A stretch of 64,000 nt of DNA, taken from assembly GCF_900215625.1 (NCBI RefSeq), contig NZ_OBEK01000005.1, positions 62,001 to 126,000 on the forward strand, in the 5' to 3' direction. A program made the position numbers and the translations under genes. The first letter of the stretch is position 1; the number at the start of each line of letters is the position of its first letter. The notes beneath the pieces were generated by a model that saw only the letters and a list, made by a program, of their open reading frames with translations, searched no databases and was not told the DNA's origin. Source of the stretch: Terribacillus aidingensis. Lineage in GTDB: Bacteria; Bacillota; Bacilli; Bacillales; Amphibacillaceae. Positions 53,362 through 61,078 of this stretch are shown here, in pieces.

Positions 53362-53397
53362 AAAAAAAGTTTCGGCTGTTTCTTACAGCCGAAACTT
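53362..53397 (-). terminator. Terminator of the small membrane protein gene
   Basis: Perfect 13-bp stem AAGTTTCGGCTGT/ACAGCCGAAACTT with a 5-base loop and T run on the minus strand. Confidence 0.9.
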
Positions 53398-53401
53398 CTG
53401 G

Positions 53402-53635
53402 TTACCCTTTTCTTTTTAGTGTTTTATCTGTCTGTTCATTTACCGCTTGCCGAATGTGATATAATTCAGCATACATTGCTGCCGCAAAGACAGCAATAAT
53501 ACTAAGTAAGACACTGACTATCATAGCCAGAAAGTCCAAATCAAATCCCAGCATGGCTACCATTCCAATGATAAAACCTATTACTAATCCAATTCCGGTG
53601 AATTGAAGTAACTTACCAAATGTTACGGAATACAT
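53402..53635 (-). CDS. Small two-helix membrane protein, unknown function
   Basis: 77 residues with two hydrophobic segments (about 10-30 and 34-55) and a charged C-terminal tail (HIRQAVNEQTDKTLKRKG). It has its own terminator, which supports it as a real gene. I do not recognise the family. Confidence 0.65.
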   Translation of the reverse strand: MYSVTFGKLLQFTGIGLVIGFIIGMVAMLGFDLDFLAMIVSVLLSIIAVFAAAMYAELYHIRQAVNEQTDKTLKRKG

Positions 53636-53754
53636 CTAACTCACACCCTTCCATCTGCGTGTTCTCCTAGTTACTCTTTACCCCATATACAATCGGACTA
53701 TGCTTCCTGCTGATGCTTTAGTATAATTAGCCAAAAACACTTGGGGGAATTGAC

Positions 53755-54246
53755 ATGCAATATCGTATCGCTGCCATTGAGGATCTTCCTGACATTGTCT
53801 CCATTTATAACTCCACTATTGCAGGCCGCATGGTCACAGCAGACTTGGAAGAAATATCTGTAGAAAGCAGATTGGATTGGTTTCATCATCACAATGAAAA
53901 GCGACCGCTTTGGGTGGTAGAAGAGGACAATCATATACTTGGCTGGATCAGTTTAGAACCTTTTTACGGCCGTGCTGCTTACGATAAAACAGTAGAAGTC
54001 AGCATTTATCTGCATGAAGACACGAGGGGAAAAGGACTGGGCAAAGATATGCTGCAATTTGTCTTAAATCAAGCAGAAATTCTTGATTTCAAGACTGTGT
54101 TAGGTTTCGTTTTTGGTCATAACCAACCAAGCATCAAGCTTTTCGAAAGGTTTGGTTTTACACCGTGGGCGAATATGCCAAAGATAGCAGAACTAGATGG
54201 TGTTGAGCGGGATTTAATCATTTTAGGCAAGCGCATTCGCGCTTAA
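53755..54246 (+). CDS. GNAT acetyltransferase, phosphinothricin-acetyltransferase-like
   Basis: 163 residues beginning YRIAAIEDLPDIVSIYN, with EVSIYLHEDTRGKGLGKDML (acetyl-CoA loop, near residue 80-100) and FGHNQPSIKLFERFGF, the PAT/YwnH subgroup pattern. Substrates in this group include amino-acid analogues and methionine sulfoximine-like compounds. GGGGGA precedes the ATG. Followed by the DnaA-box cluster. Confidence 0.88.
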   Translation: MQYRIAAIEDLPDIVSIYNSTIAGRMVTADLEEISVESRLDWFHHHNEKRPLWVVEEDNHILGWISLEPFYGRAAYDKTVEVSIYLHEDTRGKGLGKDMLQFVLNQAEILDFKTVLGFVFGHNQPSIKLFERFGFTPWANMPKIAELDGVERDLIILGKRIRA

Positions 54247-54251
54247 ATAAA

Positions 54252-54408
54252 CTATCCACATGTGGGTAAATAGCTTTTTGCAATATTCGTCAAATTATTC
54301 TGTGCATAAGTTGTCTTATGCACAAATTATGTGAACAAACAGAATTTTTCTGTGTACAAGCCCTTCTTTACCCACAAAAAAATGTGCATAGCCTTGATTC
54401 TATGCACA
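54252..54408. other. Cluster of DnaA-box-like 9-mers
   Basis: Against the box TTATNCACA I count two perfect copies (54301-54309 minus, 54316-54324 plus) and six with one mismatch (54252-54260 plus, 54261-54269 minus, 54351-54359 minus, 54368-54376 plus, 54383-54391 minus, 54400-54408 plus). They form three inverted pairs plus two singles. The last pair is also the stem of the treR terminator. No dnaA or oriC genes are near, so a datA-like DnaA-titrating cluster is the best reading. Confidence 0.6.
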
Positions 54409-54414
54409 TTTTTC
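54376..54414 (-). terminator. Terminator of the trehalose operon
   Basis: Stem AAAATGTGCATAG/CTATGCACATTTT with an 8-base loop and a T run on both strands, just after the treR stop. Confidence 0.88.
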
Positions 54415-54422
54415 ACTTTTAT

Positions 54423-55136
54423 TTATTTCGTTCTTCGAGCAAAATCGACAAATCGGAATTTATCTGGACGGTGTTTCGACTCTGTATATTGAAACAATGT
54501 TGTATCTTCCAGATAAACAGCACTGCGTACGACTGCGAGCTGTTGATAACCTCCCATGTCCATTACCTCTGCATCTGCAGATCCTGCTTCCTCTACGACA
54601 ACCTCTTTTCTTGCATAGCTGATCGATAAACCGACATCTTGCTCCAAATAATCATAGATGGAATCACGAGCAATTGCTTCCGTAAGCGCCGGTGCGCATG
54701 CAGCTAACAGCAAATCTTTATCGTAGATTACCGCTTCTCCATCCAGCTTGCGCAAACGGTGCAGTTCCCAGACCGGAGTGCCTTTTTCGCATTGCAGCAC
54801 TTCTTGGATATACCCTTCAGCCAACTTCTGCTTGAGTGCCAGCACTTGTGTTTCCACTGTTTGAGACATCGAACGAGCCAACTCCTTGAAGCTCGTCAAT
54901 CCGCTCACCGGCAGCGGCAGCTTATTCTGTTCCAGGACTACGGAGCCTTTTCCTTGCAGTTTCTGAATATAGCCATTCTGCGACAGCAGCTGCAATGCTT
55001 TTCGTACGGTTTCCCTTGATGTTTCAAATCGTTCGGTCAGCTCATTTTCGGATGGCAGCAGCTGCCCTGCTTCCATTTTCTCTGCTTGTATTTCTCTTGC
55101 TATTAGATCGTAGATTGCTTGAAATTTTCTTTGCAT
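54423..55136 (-). CDS. treR: Trehalose operon repressor, GntR/HutC type
   Basis: 237 residues: N-terminal winged helix (LLPSENELTERFETSRETVR) and a UTRA effector domain (LHRLRKLDGEAVIYDKDLLL near residue 125). The B. subtilis homologue is induced by trehalose-6-phosphate. Last gene of treP-treA-treR, 12 bases after treA. The likely target is the palindrome at 58297-58320. Confidence 0.93.
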   Translation of the reverse strand: MQRKFQAIYDLIAREIQAEKMEAGQLLPSENELTERFETSRETVRKALQLLSQNGYIQKLQGKGSVVLEQNKLPLPVSGLTSFKELARSMSQTVETQVLALKQKLAEGYIQEVLQCEKGTPVWELHRLRKLDGEAVIYDKDLLLAACAPALTEAIARDSIYDYLEQDVGLSISYARKEVVVEEAGSADAEVMDMGGYQQLAVVRSAVYLEDTTLFQYTESKHRPDKFRFVDFARRTK

Positions 55137-55148
55137 CTCATCAGGCCT

Positions 55149-56822
55149 TTACGATTTACTATAGTAAATGATCGCCTCAAACGGGCGAAGCTGTACCTTA
55201 CTGTAGTTCGGTGCACTATCTTGATAGTTGGAAAGCAGAATCTCAGCCTCTCCTATTTCTTTTTTTGGATAAGTGAATTCTGTACTTTCTCCAAAGAAAT
55301 TCGCTATAACAAGTAGTTTTTCACCATTCCATCTCCGTTCGTAACTGAAGATACGTTCATCCTCCATGCATAACGGTTCATAGTCTCCATGCGTTATAAT
55401 AGCATATTCCTTCCGCAAACGAATCAGTGTTTGATAATGATAGAAAATCGAGTTGTCATCTGCTAATGCCTTCTCTGCATTAATTTCCTTATAGTTCGCC
55501 GCCACAGACAGCCACGGCTCTCCTTTAGAAAAACCTGCATGTTGCGCAGCGTTCCATTGCATCGGTGTTCTGGAGTTATCTCTGGAACGTCTTTGGATAA
55601 TCTGCATAACTGCCCTATCATCCATTCCCGATTCCTTCAATTCTGAATAGGCGTTCTGCGTTTCCACATCATTATAATATTCTATAGAAGAGAACTTAGG
55701 ATCTGTCATTCCGATCTCTTCTCCTTGGTAAATATAAGGCGTTCCTTGCATCATATGCATGACGGTTGCCAGCATCTTTGCTGACTCGCGATGATACAGG
55801 TTATCATCACCAAACCGGCTTACAATACGCGGCTGGTCATGGTTGCACCAAAACAATGCATTCCAGCCGCCAGCTTGATGCATGCCAATTTGCCAATCTG
55901 CTAGAATCTGTTTCAATTTAATAAAATCCAGCTTCCCATCTGTCCACTTCTTCCCTTTTTCATAATCCGCTTTTAGATGGTGAAAGTTAAATGTCATATC
56001 CAGCTCATTTGCACCTGGCCTCGTGTACTGCTGGCAAGCAGCCAGACTCGTCGAAGACATTTCGCCGACTGTGACAAGATTGTGAGGTGCAAAGACGTTT
56101 TGATTCATTTCTTTCATAAATTCGTGAATTCTTGGACCATCTGTATAGTACTCCTTGCCGAACTGACCATCGGGAGCACTTTCGTCATAGGGGAAGCTCT
56201 GGACTTTTGAAACAAGATTGATAACATCCAGGCGGAATCCATCCAACCCTTTATCTGCCCAGAAGTTCATCATTTCATATAGTTGATTACGAACTTCATC
56301 ATTTTCCCAGTTAAGATCTGCTTGTGTTTTGTCGAACAGATGCAAGTAATATTGATCGGTATGTTCCTCAAGAGCCCAAGCGCTGCCGCCGAACTTGGAA
56401 ACCCAATTGTTCGGTGCGTTTCCATCACTTGAATCTCGCCAAATATAATAATCGCGGTACGGATTATCTTTAGATGTTTTTGCTTGCTGAAACCATTTGT
56501 GATCGGTTGAAGTGTGATTTATTACAATGTCCATCATCAGTTTCATATCACGATCATGCAGCCCCTGTACTAAACGTTCAACATCTTCCATCGTGCCATA
56601 AGCAGGTTCGATGTCGTAATAATCGCTTATATCGTAGCCGTTATCACGCTGCGGCGAACGGTAAATCGGTGTCAGCCAAAGCATATCAACGCCAAGTTCT
56701 TTTAAATAATCCAGCTTCTCGATGACACCTTGCAAGTCTCCCATTCCAGAAGCTGTTGTATCGTTGAAGCTCTTCGGATAAATTTGATAGACCGTACTTC
56801 TTTTCCACCATGGTTCTTGCAT
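55149..56822 (-). CDS. treA: Trehalose-6-phosphate hydrolase (GH13)
   Basis: 557-residue phospho-alpha-(1,1)-glucosidase splitting trehalose-6-phosphate into glucose and glucose-6-phosphate. Catalytic Asp in DGFRLDVINLVSK (near residue 200), Glu in LVTVGEMSS (near residue 254) and the transition-state Asp in CNHDQPRIVSRFGDD (near residue 325). Region I is DIVINHTSTDHKWF. Length is normal for the family. Confidence 0.94.
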   Translation of the reverse strand: MQEPWWKRSTVYQIYPKSFNDTTASGMGDLQGVIEKLDYLKELGVDMLWLTPIYRSPQRDNGYDISDYYDIEPAYGTMEDVERLVQGLHDRDMKLMMDIVINHTSTDHKWFQQAKTSKDNPYRDYYIWRDSSDGNAPNNWVSKFGGSAWALEEHTDQYYLHLFDKTQADLNWENDEVRNQLYEMMNFWADKGLDGFRLDVINLVSKVQSFPYDESAPDGQFGKEYYTDGPRIHEFMKEMNQNVFAPHNLVTVGEMSSTSLAACQQYTRPGANELDMTFNFHHLKADYEKGKKWTDGKLDFIKLKQILADWQIGMHQAGGWNALFWCNHDQPRIVSRFGDDNLYHRESAKMLATVMHMMQGTPYIYQGEEIGMTDPKFSSIEYYNDVETQNAYSELKESGMDDRAVMQIIQRRSRDNSRTPMQWNAAQHAGFSKGEPWLSVAANYKEINAEKALADDNSIFYHYQTLIRLRKEYAIITHGDYEPLCMEDERIFSYERRWNGEKLLVIANFFGESTEFTYPKKEIGEAEILLSNYQDSAPNYSKVQLRPFEAIIYYSKS

Positions 56823-56840
56823 GATCCTCTTCTCCCTTCC

Positions 56841-58247
56841 TTATACATTCTTTTTCTTCTTAGCGAACAAATAAGTTGTAACAAATGGTACGGCAATTAC
56901 AATGATTATTCCGATAGCAAAAGCTCCCCAGCTGCCTGGCAGAATGGAGAAAATTCCCGGCACACCGCCGATACCGACTGAGCTCGCTTCTACTTTTCTC
57001 CAAGCAATAAAGGTTCCTGCTACCGCAGAAGCACCTAAAGCGAGAAAGAATGGGTAACGAAAACGCAGATTCACACCAAATACAGCTGGCTCTGTCACAC
57101 CCAGCCAGGCACTGATCCAAGAAGTAAGCGATAGACCGCGAAGTTTTTCATCTTTGGTTGCCAGCATGACACCTAATGTAGCTGATCCTTGTGATATATT
57201 AGACAACGCTAAGATTGGCCATAAAAATGTTGCACCCGTATTGGCAATCAGCTGCAGATCAAGCGCCAAAAATGTATGGTGCAGGCCAGTAACAACAAGC
57301 GCTCCATACAACGCACCGTACAGAAGTCCGCCTACTGGAGCAGCTGTGTCAAACACTGCTACAAAAGCATCGGTAATCGCATTTCCAACGATGAACATAA
57401 CTGGTCCGATGACGACAAAGCTTAGTATACCTGTGAGCAGAAGGGCGACAGGTGCCACCACTAGTAATTGAAAGCTGTCTGCGACTTTACGTCTTAGGAA
57501 CACTTCAATTTTCGCTAGCACCCATGATGCAAACAGTACGGGCAGTACTTGGCCTTGGTAGCCGATACGCTGGATCTCCAGTCCGAATAAGTTCCATACC
57601 GGTGCATTCCCTTCCAAAGCTGCACTAGCGTAATCTGTCGGACTTAACAGCGACGGGTGAATTAACGCTAAACCGAGCACCATCCCGAGCAGGGGACTGC
57701 CTCCAAATTTCTTTACTGCGGACCAGCCGATTAATGCCGGCAAAAAGGCAAATGCCGTATTTGCAATAACGTAAATCATATCTGCTATGCCAGCCCACTG
57801 CGGATACACTTGAATGATTGATCCGTCGAAGAAAATGCCCTCGTTATTCAAGATGTTATGAATACCAAGCAAAAGACCTGCTGTCACAATCGCCGGCAAT
57901 ATCGGAATAAATATATCGCCAAGTGTTTTTAACGCCCGCTGCAGCGGATTTCCCTTTCCGCTGACACTTTCTTTGACTTCCTCTTTGGTAGATTCGCCTA
58001 TTCCCGCCGCTTGAACAAACTCCTTATATACTTTATCAACTGTCCCTTGACCGATAACGACTTGATATTGGTTATTTGCTGAAAATGATCCTTTTACTAC
58101 ATCAATATTCTGAAGTGTTTCTTTATCGACTTTCCCCTCATCATGCAATGCCAATCGCAATCGCGTGACACAATGGGTGGCCGCTTGTATATTCTCTCGT
58201 CCACCCAATGCTGCGACGATTTCTTCCGCCCGCTGTCTTAGATCCAT
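56841..58247 (-). CDS. treP: PTS trehalose-specific EIIBC component
   Basis: 468 residues. The EIIB domain (residues 1-85) carries the phosphorylated Cys in QAATHCVTRLRLAL (near residue 26). The EIIC domain follows with ten or so membrane segments and the GVTEPAVFGVNLR motif (near residue 390). I chose the ATG at 58247 (GAGGTGC upstream); the frame is open further upstream through the operator, which is not coding. No EIIA domain, so it must borrow one, as in B. subtilis. Confidence 0.94.
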   Translation of the reverse strand: MDLRQRAEEIVAALGGRENIQAATHCVTRLRLALHDEGKVDKETLQNIDVVKGSFSANNQYQVVIGQGTVDKVYKEFVQAAGIGESTKEEVKESVSGKGNPLQRALKTLGDIFIPILPAIVTAGLLLGIHNILNNEGIFFDGSIIQVYPQWAGIADMIYVIANTAFAFLPALIGWSAVKKFGGSPLLGMVLGLALIHPSLLSPTDYASAALEGNAPVWNLFGLEIQRIGYQGQVLPVLFASWVLAKIEVFLRRKVADSFQLLVVAPVALLLTGILSFVVIGPVMFIVGNAITDAFVAVFDTAAPVGGLLYGALYGALVVTGLHHTFLALDLQLIANTGATFLWPILALSNISQGSATLGVMLATKDEKLRGLSLTSWISAWLGVTEPAVFGVNLRFRYPFFLALGASAVAGTFIAWRKVEASSVGIGGVPGIFSILPGSWGAFAIGIIIVIAVPFVTTYLFAKKKKNV

Positions 58248-58294
58248 CTTTTGCACCTCACCTTTTCTTTGATGATGTAAGCGAATACAGATAA

Positions 58295-58332
58295 AGCATA
58301 ACTTGTATATACAAGTTATGCAAGCGCTTTCT
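58295..58332 (-). promoter_or_regulatory. tre promoter with TreR operator and cre site
   Basis: -35 TTGCAT (58318-58323), 17 bases, -10 TATGCT (58295-58300) on the minus strand. A perfect 24-bp palindrome (58297-58320), core CTTGTATATACAAG, fills the spacer and matches the known tre operator core. A catabolite element TGCAAGCGCTTTCT (58319-58332, plus strand) overlaps the -35, so CcpA should repress in glucose. Confidence 0.85.
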
Positions 58333-58458
58333 ATTACTATATACCCCAAGAATCTACGCTGGATTATTAATTTTTAAAGTAGTAAAATGGTAAAGTATTT
58401 GTAAACGTTTGTAAGTTGAACTATTTCTCAAAATAGCAGATAAAAGTTGAGGGTAATC

Positions 58459-59382
58459 ATGCATACATATAAACCTTACTATCATTTTTCACGGGAAAAC
58501 TGGGCAGCTCTTTCCAAAACAGAACGCCTACCCCTGACACAAACAGAACTTGAAGAAATACGAGGAATTAATACGAGAATATCTTTGCCTGAGGTAGAGA
58601 CTGCTTATATGCCGCTGACCAATCTTATTTCCTACTATTTAGAAGCAGCAGAAACACTGCATGCTAAAGCAGGTGCTTTTCTTGGTACGAATGAAAAGAA
58701 AGTACCGTTTATCATTGGTATTGCCGGCAGTGTCGCTGTTGGAAAGAGTACAATAGCAAGGCTTCTGCAATTGATGCTCTCCCGTGCTTTGCCGCATAAG
58801 AAAACGGAACTTGTCACAACGGATGGTTTTCTCTACCCTAATGCTGTGTTACAGGAAAAACAGCTGATGCAGCGAAAAGGGTTTCCAGAAAGCTATGATA
58901 TAAAAGCTTTGATTGAATTCATGGGGCAAGTGAAGGCGGGTACGACCAATATTAAAGGTCCGCAGTATTCCCACCTTACGTACGATGTCTTGTCAGAACA
59001 AACCGAACTGGTAACGGACCCGGATATTTTAATTGTAGAAGGGGTAAACGTGCTGCAGGTGAAGAAAGAATACCAATTCTTTGTCAGTGACTTCTTTGAT
59101 TTCTCCATTTATATTGATGCGGACGAGAAGAACATCGAAAAATGGTACAAAGAGCGATTCCTTATGCTTCGAGCAACTGCATTCCAGAATCCAAAATCCT
59201 ATTTCCGTCATTATGCAGAGGTGCCGATGGAAGAGGCACTGCAAACAGCAGAAACGATTTGGGAGACAATTAATGCTAAAAATCTGCATGAAAACATCTT
59301 GCCGACAAAAGGCCGTTCCGACCTTATTTTAAGAAAAGGAAACAATCACGAAATCGAAGACGTATATTTACGTAAACTCTGA
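58459..59382 (+). CDS. coaA: Pantothenate kinase, type I
   Basis: 307-residue P-loop kinase for the first step of coenzyme A synthesis. Walker A IAGSVAVGKSTIARLL (near residue 90), LVTTDGFLYPNAVL and ILIVEGVNVLQV are typical of bacterial CoaA. I chose the ATG at 58459 (GAGGGT upstream); a TTG four codons earlier overlaps that site. Followed 22 bases later by an RpiR-type gene on the same strand. Confidence 0.93.
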   Translation: MHTYKPYYHFSRENWAALSKTERLPLTQTELEEIRGINTRISLPEVETAYMPLTNLISYYLEAAETLHAKAGAFLGTNEKKVPFIIGIAGSVAVGKSTIARLLQLMLSRALPHKKTELVTTDGFLYPNAVLQEKQLMQRKGFPESYDIKALIEFMGQVKAGTTNIKGPQYSHLTYDVLSEQTELVTDPDILIVEGVNVLQVKKEYQFFVSDFFDFSIYIDADEKNIEKWYKERFLMLRATAFQNPKSYFRHYAEVPMEEALQTAETIWETINAKNLHENILPTKGRSDLILRKGNNHEIEDVYLRKL

Positions 59383-59404
59383 TAGTGAAAGGGGTCTTTC
59401 CATC

Positions 59405-60271
59405 ATGCCGGATATCTACCATAAAATATCTAGTCAACGGGAGCATATGTCGAAGTCCCAGAAGAAAATTGCCAATTTTATTATAGAACACCCGAATCAG
59501 TCACCTTTTCTTAATGTAGAAGGATTAGCAAAATCAGCTGGGGTAAGTGATGCTACAATTGTCCGCTTTGCTTCATTTATGGGGTACCGGGGATTTCCAG
59601 AAATGCAGCTGGCGCTTCAGAACGCGATGCAGGAACAACTAAATGCAACCGAACGGTTCAAGCAGCCTTCAGACGATACCGAATCAGAAGATCAAGATTT
59701 ATATGCCATCTTCCTGCGAGATCAAGCGAACATTCAAGAGACAATGGAAGGTATAGATATGCCAGCCTTCCACGCTGCCGCTGACACGGTTATTTATTCG
59801 AAACGAATTTTTATTTTGGCAAATCGCAGCGCTGTCAGTGTAGCTGATTTATTGCATTATCATCTGTCCTTTATTTTTGAAAATGTAGAGATTGTAGAGC
59901 CATCTGACCGGGCAATTGACCAAATTTCAACGATAAGAGAAGACGATGTGCTCATTGCTTTAAGCTTTGTTCGCTATTCCAATCACACGCTGCGGCTGTT
60001 TCAAATGGCAAAAGATCGCGGAGCGAAGGCAATTGCCTTCACTGATGGCTTATCTTCTCCTTTGCTGTCCGTCGCTGATTATTCATTCATGGCTTCCAGC
60101 AAATCGCCTTCACTGACGCATTCGTTGACTGCGCCAATCAGTTTAATTCATGCGTTCATCGCTTTAATTGGAAAAGAAAAGGCTGCTGACGTCAAAAAAC
60201 GCCTCCGTACAATTGAGGAAGCGTGGCGTGACTTTAATGTATTTTCTAACTTTAACAAGTCCGGAACATAA
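59405..60271 (+). CDS. MurR/RpiR-family transcriptional regulator
   Basis: 288 residues: an N-terminal HTH_6 domain (KKIANFIIEHPNQSPFLNVE, then KSAGVSDATIVRFASFMGYRGF) and a C-terminal SIS sugar-phosphate-binding domain (residues about 125-250; FILANRSAVSVADLLHYHL, DDVLIALSFVRYSNHTLRL). The SIS domain suggests a phosphosugar effector. The target is unknown; no sugar operon lies next to it apart from the divergent tre genes. Confidence 0.87.
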   Translation: MPDIYHKISSQREHMSKSQKKIANFIIEHPNQSPFLNVEGLAKSAGVSDATIVRFASFMGYRGFPEMQLALQNAMQEQLNATERFKQPSDDTESEDQDLYAIFLRDQANIQETMEGIDMPAFHAAADTVIYSKRIFILANRSAVSVADLLHYHLSFIFENVEIVEPSDRAIDQISTIREDDVLIALSFVRYSNHTLRLFQMAKDRGAKAIAFTDGLSSPLLSVADYSFMASSKSPSLTHSLTAPISLIHAFIALIGKEKAADVKKRLRTIEEAWRDFNVFSNFNKSGT

Positions 60272-60348
60272 CGAGTGCAGTCATTTCAAAGCTGACGGAT
60301 AGAACATAGGCTGTTAGAAACACCACTACACTATGCAAGTTTTCAACA

Positions 60349-60403
60349 AAAAAATCCAAACGATGCTGTTGATTAAAGAACGTCCAGCATGGTTTGGATT
60401 TTT
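60349..60403. terminator. Bidirectional terminator
   Basis: Long stem AAAATCCAAACGATGCTG (60351-60368) with CAGCATGGTTTGGATTTT, one mismatch, 16-base loop, between convergent RpiR and lysozyme-like genes. Confidence 0.88.
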
Positions 60404-60421
60404 ATATGCTTGTAACACATT

Positions 60422-61078
60422 TTATTTATCTTCTTCATAAGCCGCTTCTGCAGCAGGCAGATAGCTGTAAACAGCTTCTACATAATGAATATCACCATAG
60501 CAGGCATCAAGTTCTTCTGATTCTGGGCGTATACAGCGATATATTTCCGGATTGTCAACCTGCTCAAATTGTTCTTGAGAGAATTCAATGGCTAAGTCCT
60601 TGCTAAATGTTCCACCGTTTGCTTCGACAAAATCAATGAACCCAGGTCCAAAATTATAAGCTTGCACTGCAACGTCTGTCTTCCCATCTGCTGCTTCTAA
60701 TACATCGACAAAATGAGAAACACCGTAAGCAATGGATTCACTAGCATCCTCAATACAGCCAATCTCTCCGCACTTACTTTCGGAAGCTTGCATCGGATCA
60801 TTTCCTCTGCCCCCCGACTCTTGCATCATAACGGAAAGAACAAGCGGAGCAAGTGATTCCTGTTCTGCCTTGGCTAATTCTTCATAAATAATATCCCGAT
60901 ATTGTAAAGCACTCTTTGAAAGTGCTCTTCCTGTGTGTTGTTCCTGCCCATCGTCTTCTACCATGACGGATATGACAAACAACAGGAAAAATAAGCCTAA
61001 ACCAACGATGAGTACCGTACGAAACGCCGACAATAAAGTTTGCGGTTTCCTTTTATGCTTCTTTTTCATCCTTTTCAC
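60422..61078 (-). CDS. Membrane-anchored lysozyme-like protein
   Basis: 218 residues. A very basic N-terminus, one membrane anchor (TVLIVGLGLFFLLFVISVMV, near residues 21-40), then an extracellular lysozyme-like domain of the CwlT/YddH N-terminal type. The catalytic Glu is in LVLSVMMQESGGRG (near residue 87), with YGVSHFVDVL and VQAYNFGPGFIDFV following. Two Cys pairs may form disulfides. It overlaps the yfhO-like gene, so wall cleavage is linked to that membrane protein. An internal ATG at 61069 is an alternative start. Confidence 0.87.
   Translation of the reverse strand: MKRMKKKHKRKPQTLLSAFRTVLIVGLGLFFLLFVISVMVEDDGQEQHTGRALSKSALQYRDIIYEELAKAEQESLAPLVLSVMMQESGGRGNDPMQASESKCGEIGCIEDASESIAYGVSHFVDVLEAADGKTDVAVQAYNFGPGFIDFVEANGGTFSKDLAIEFSQEQFEQVDNPEIYRCIRPESEELDACYGDIHYVEAVYSYLPAAEAAYEEDK

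Noticed and set aside
54252-54408. Reading the DnaA-box cluster as the chromosomal origin
   Set aside because: No dnaA, dnaN, rpmH or gyr genes are near and no long AT-rich unwinding region is evident; a titration cluster fits better.
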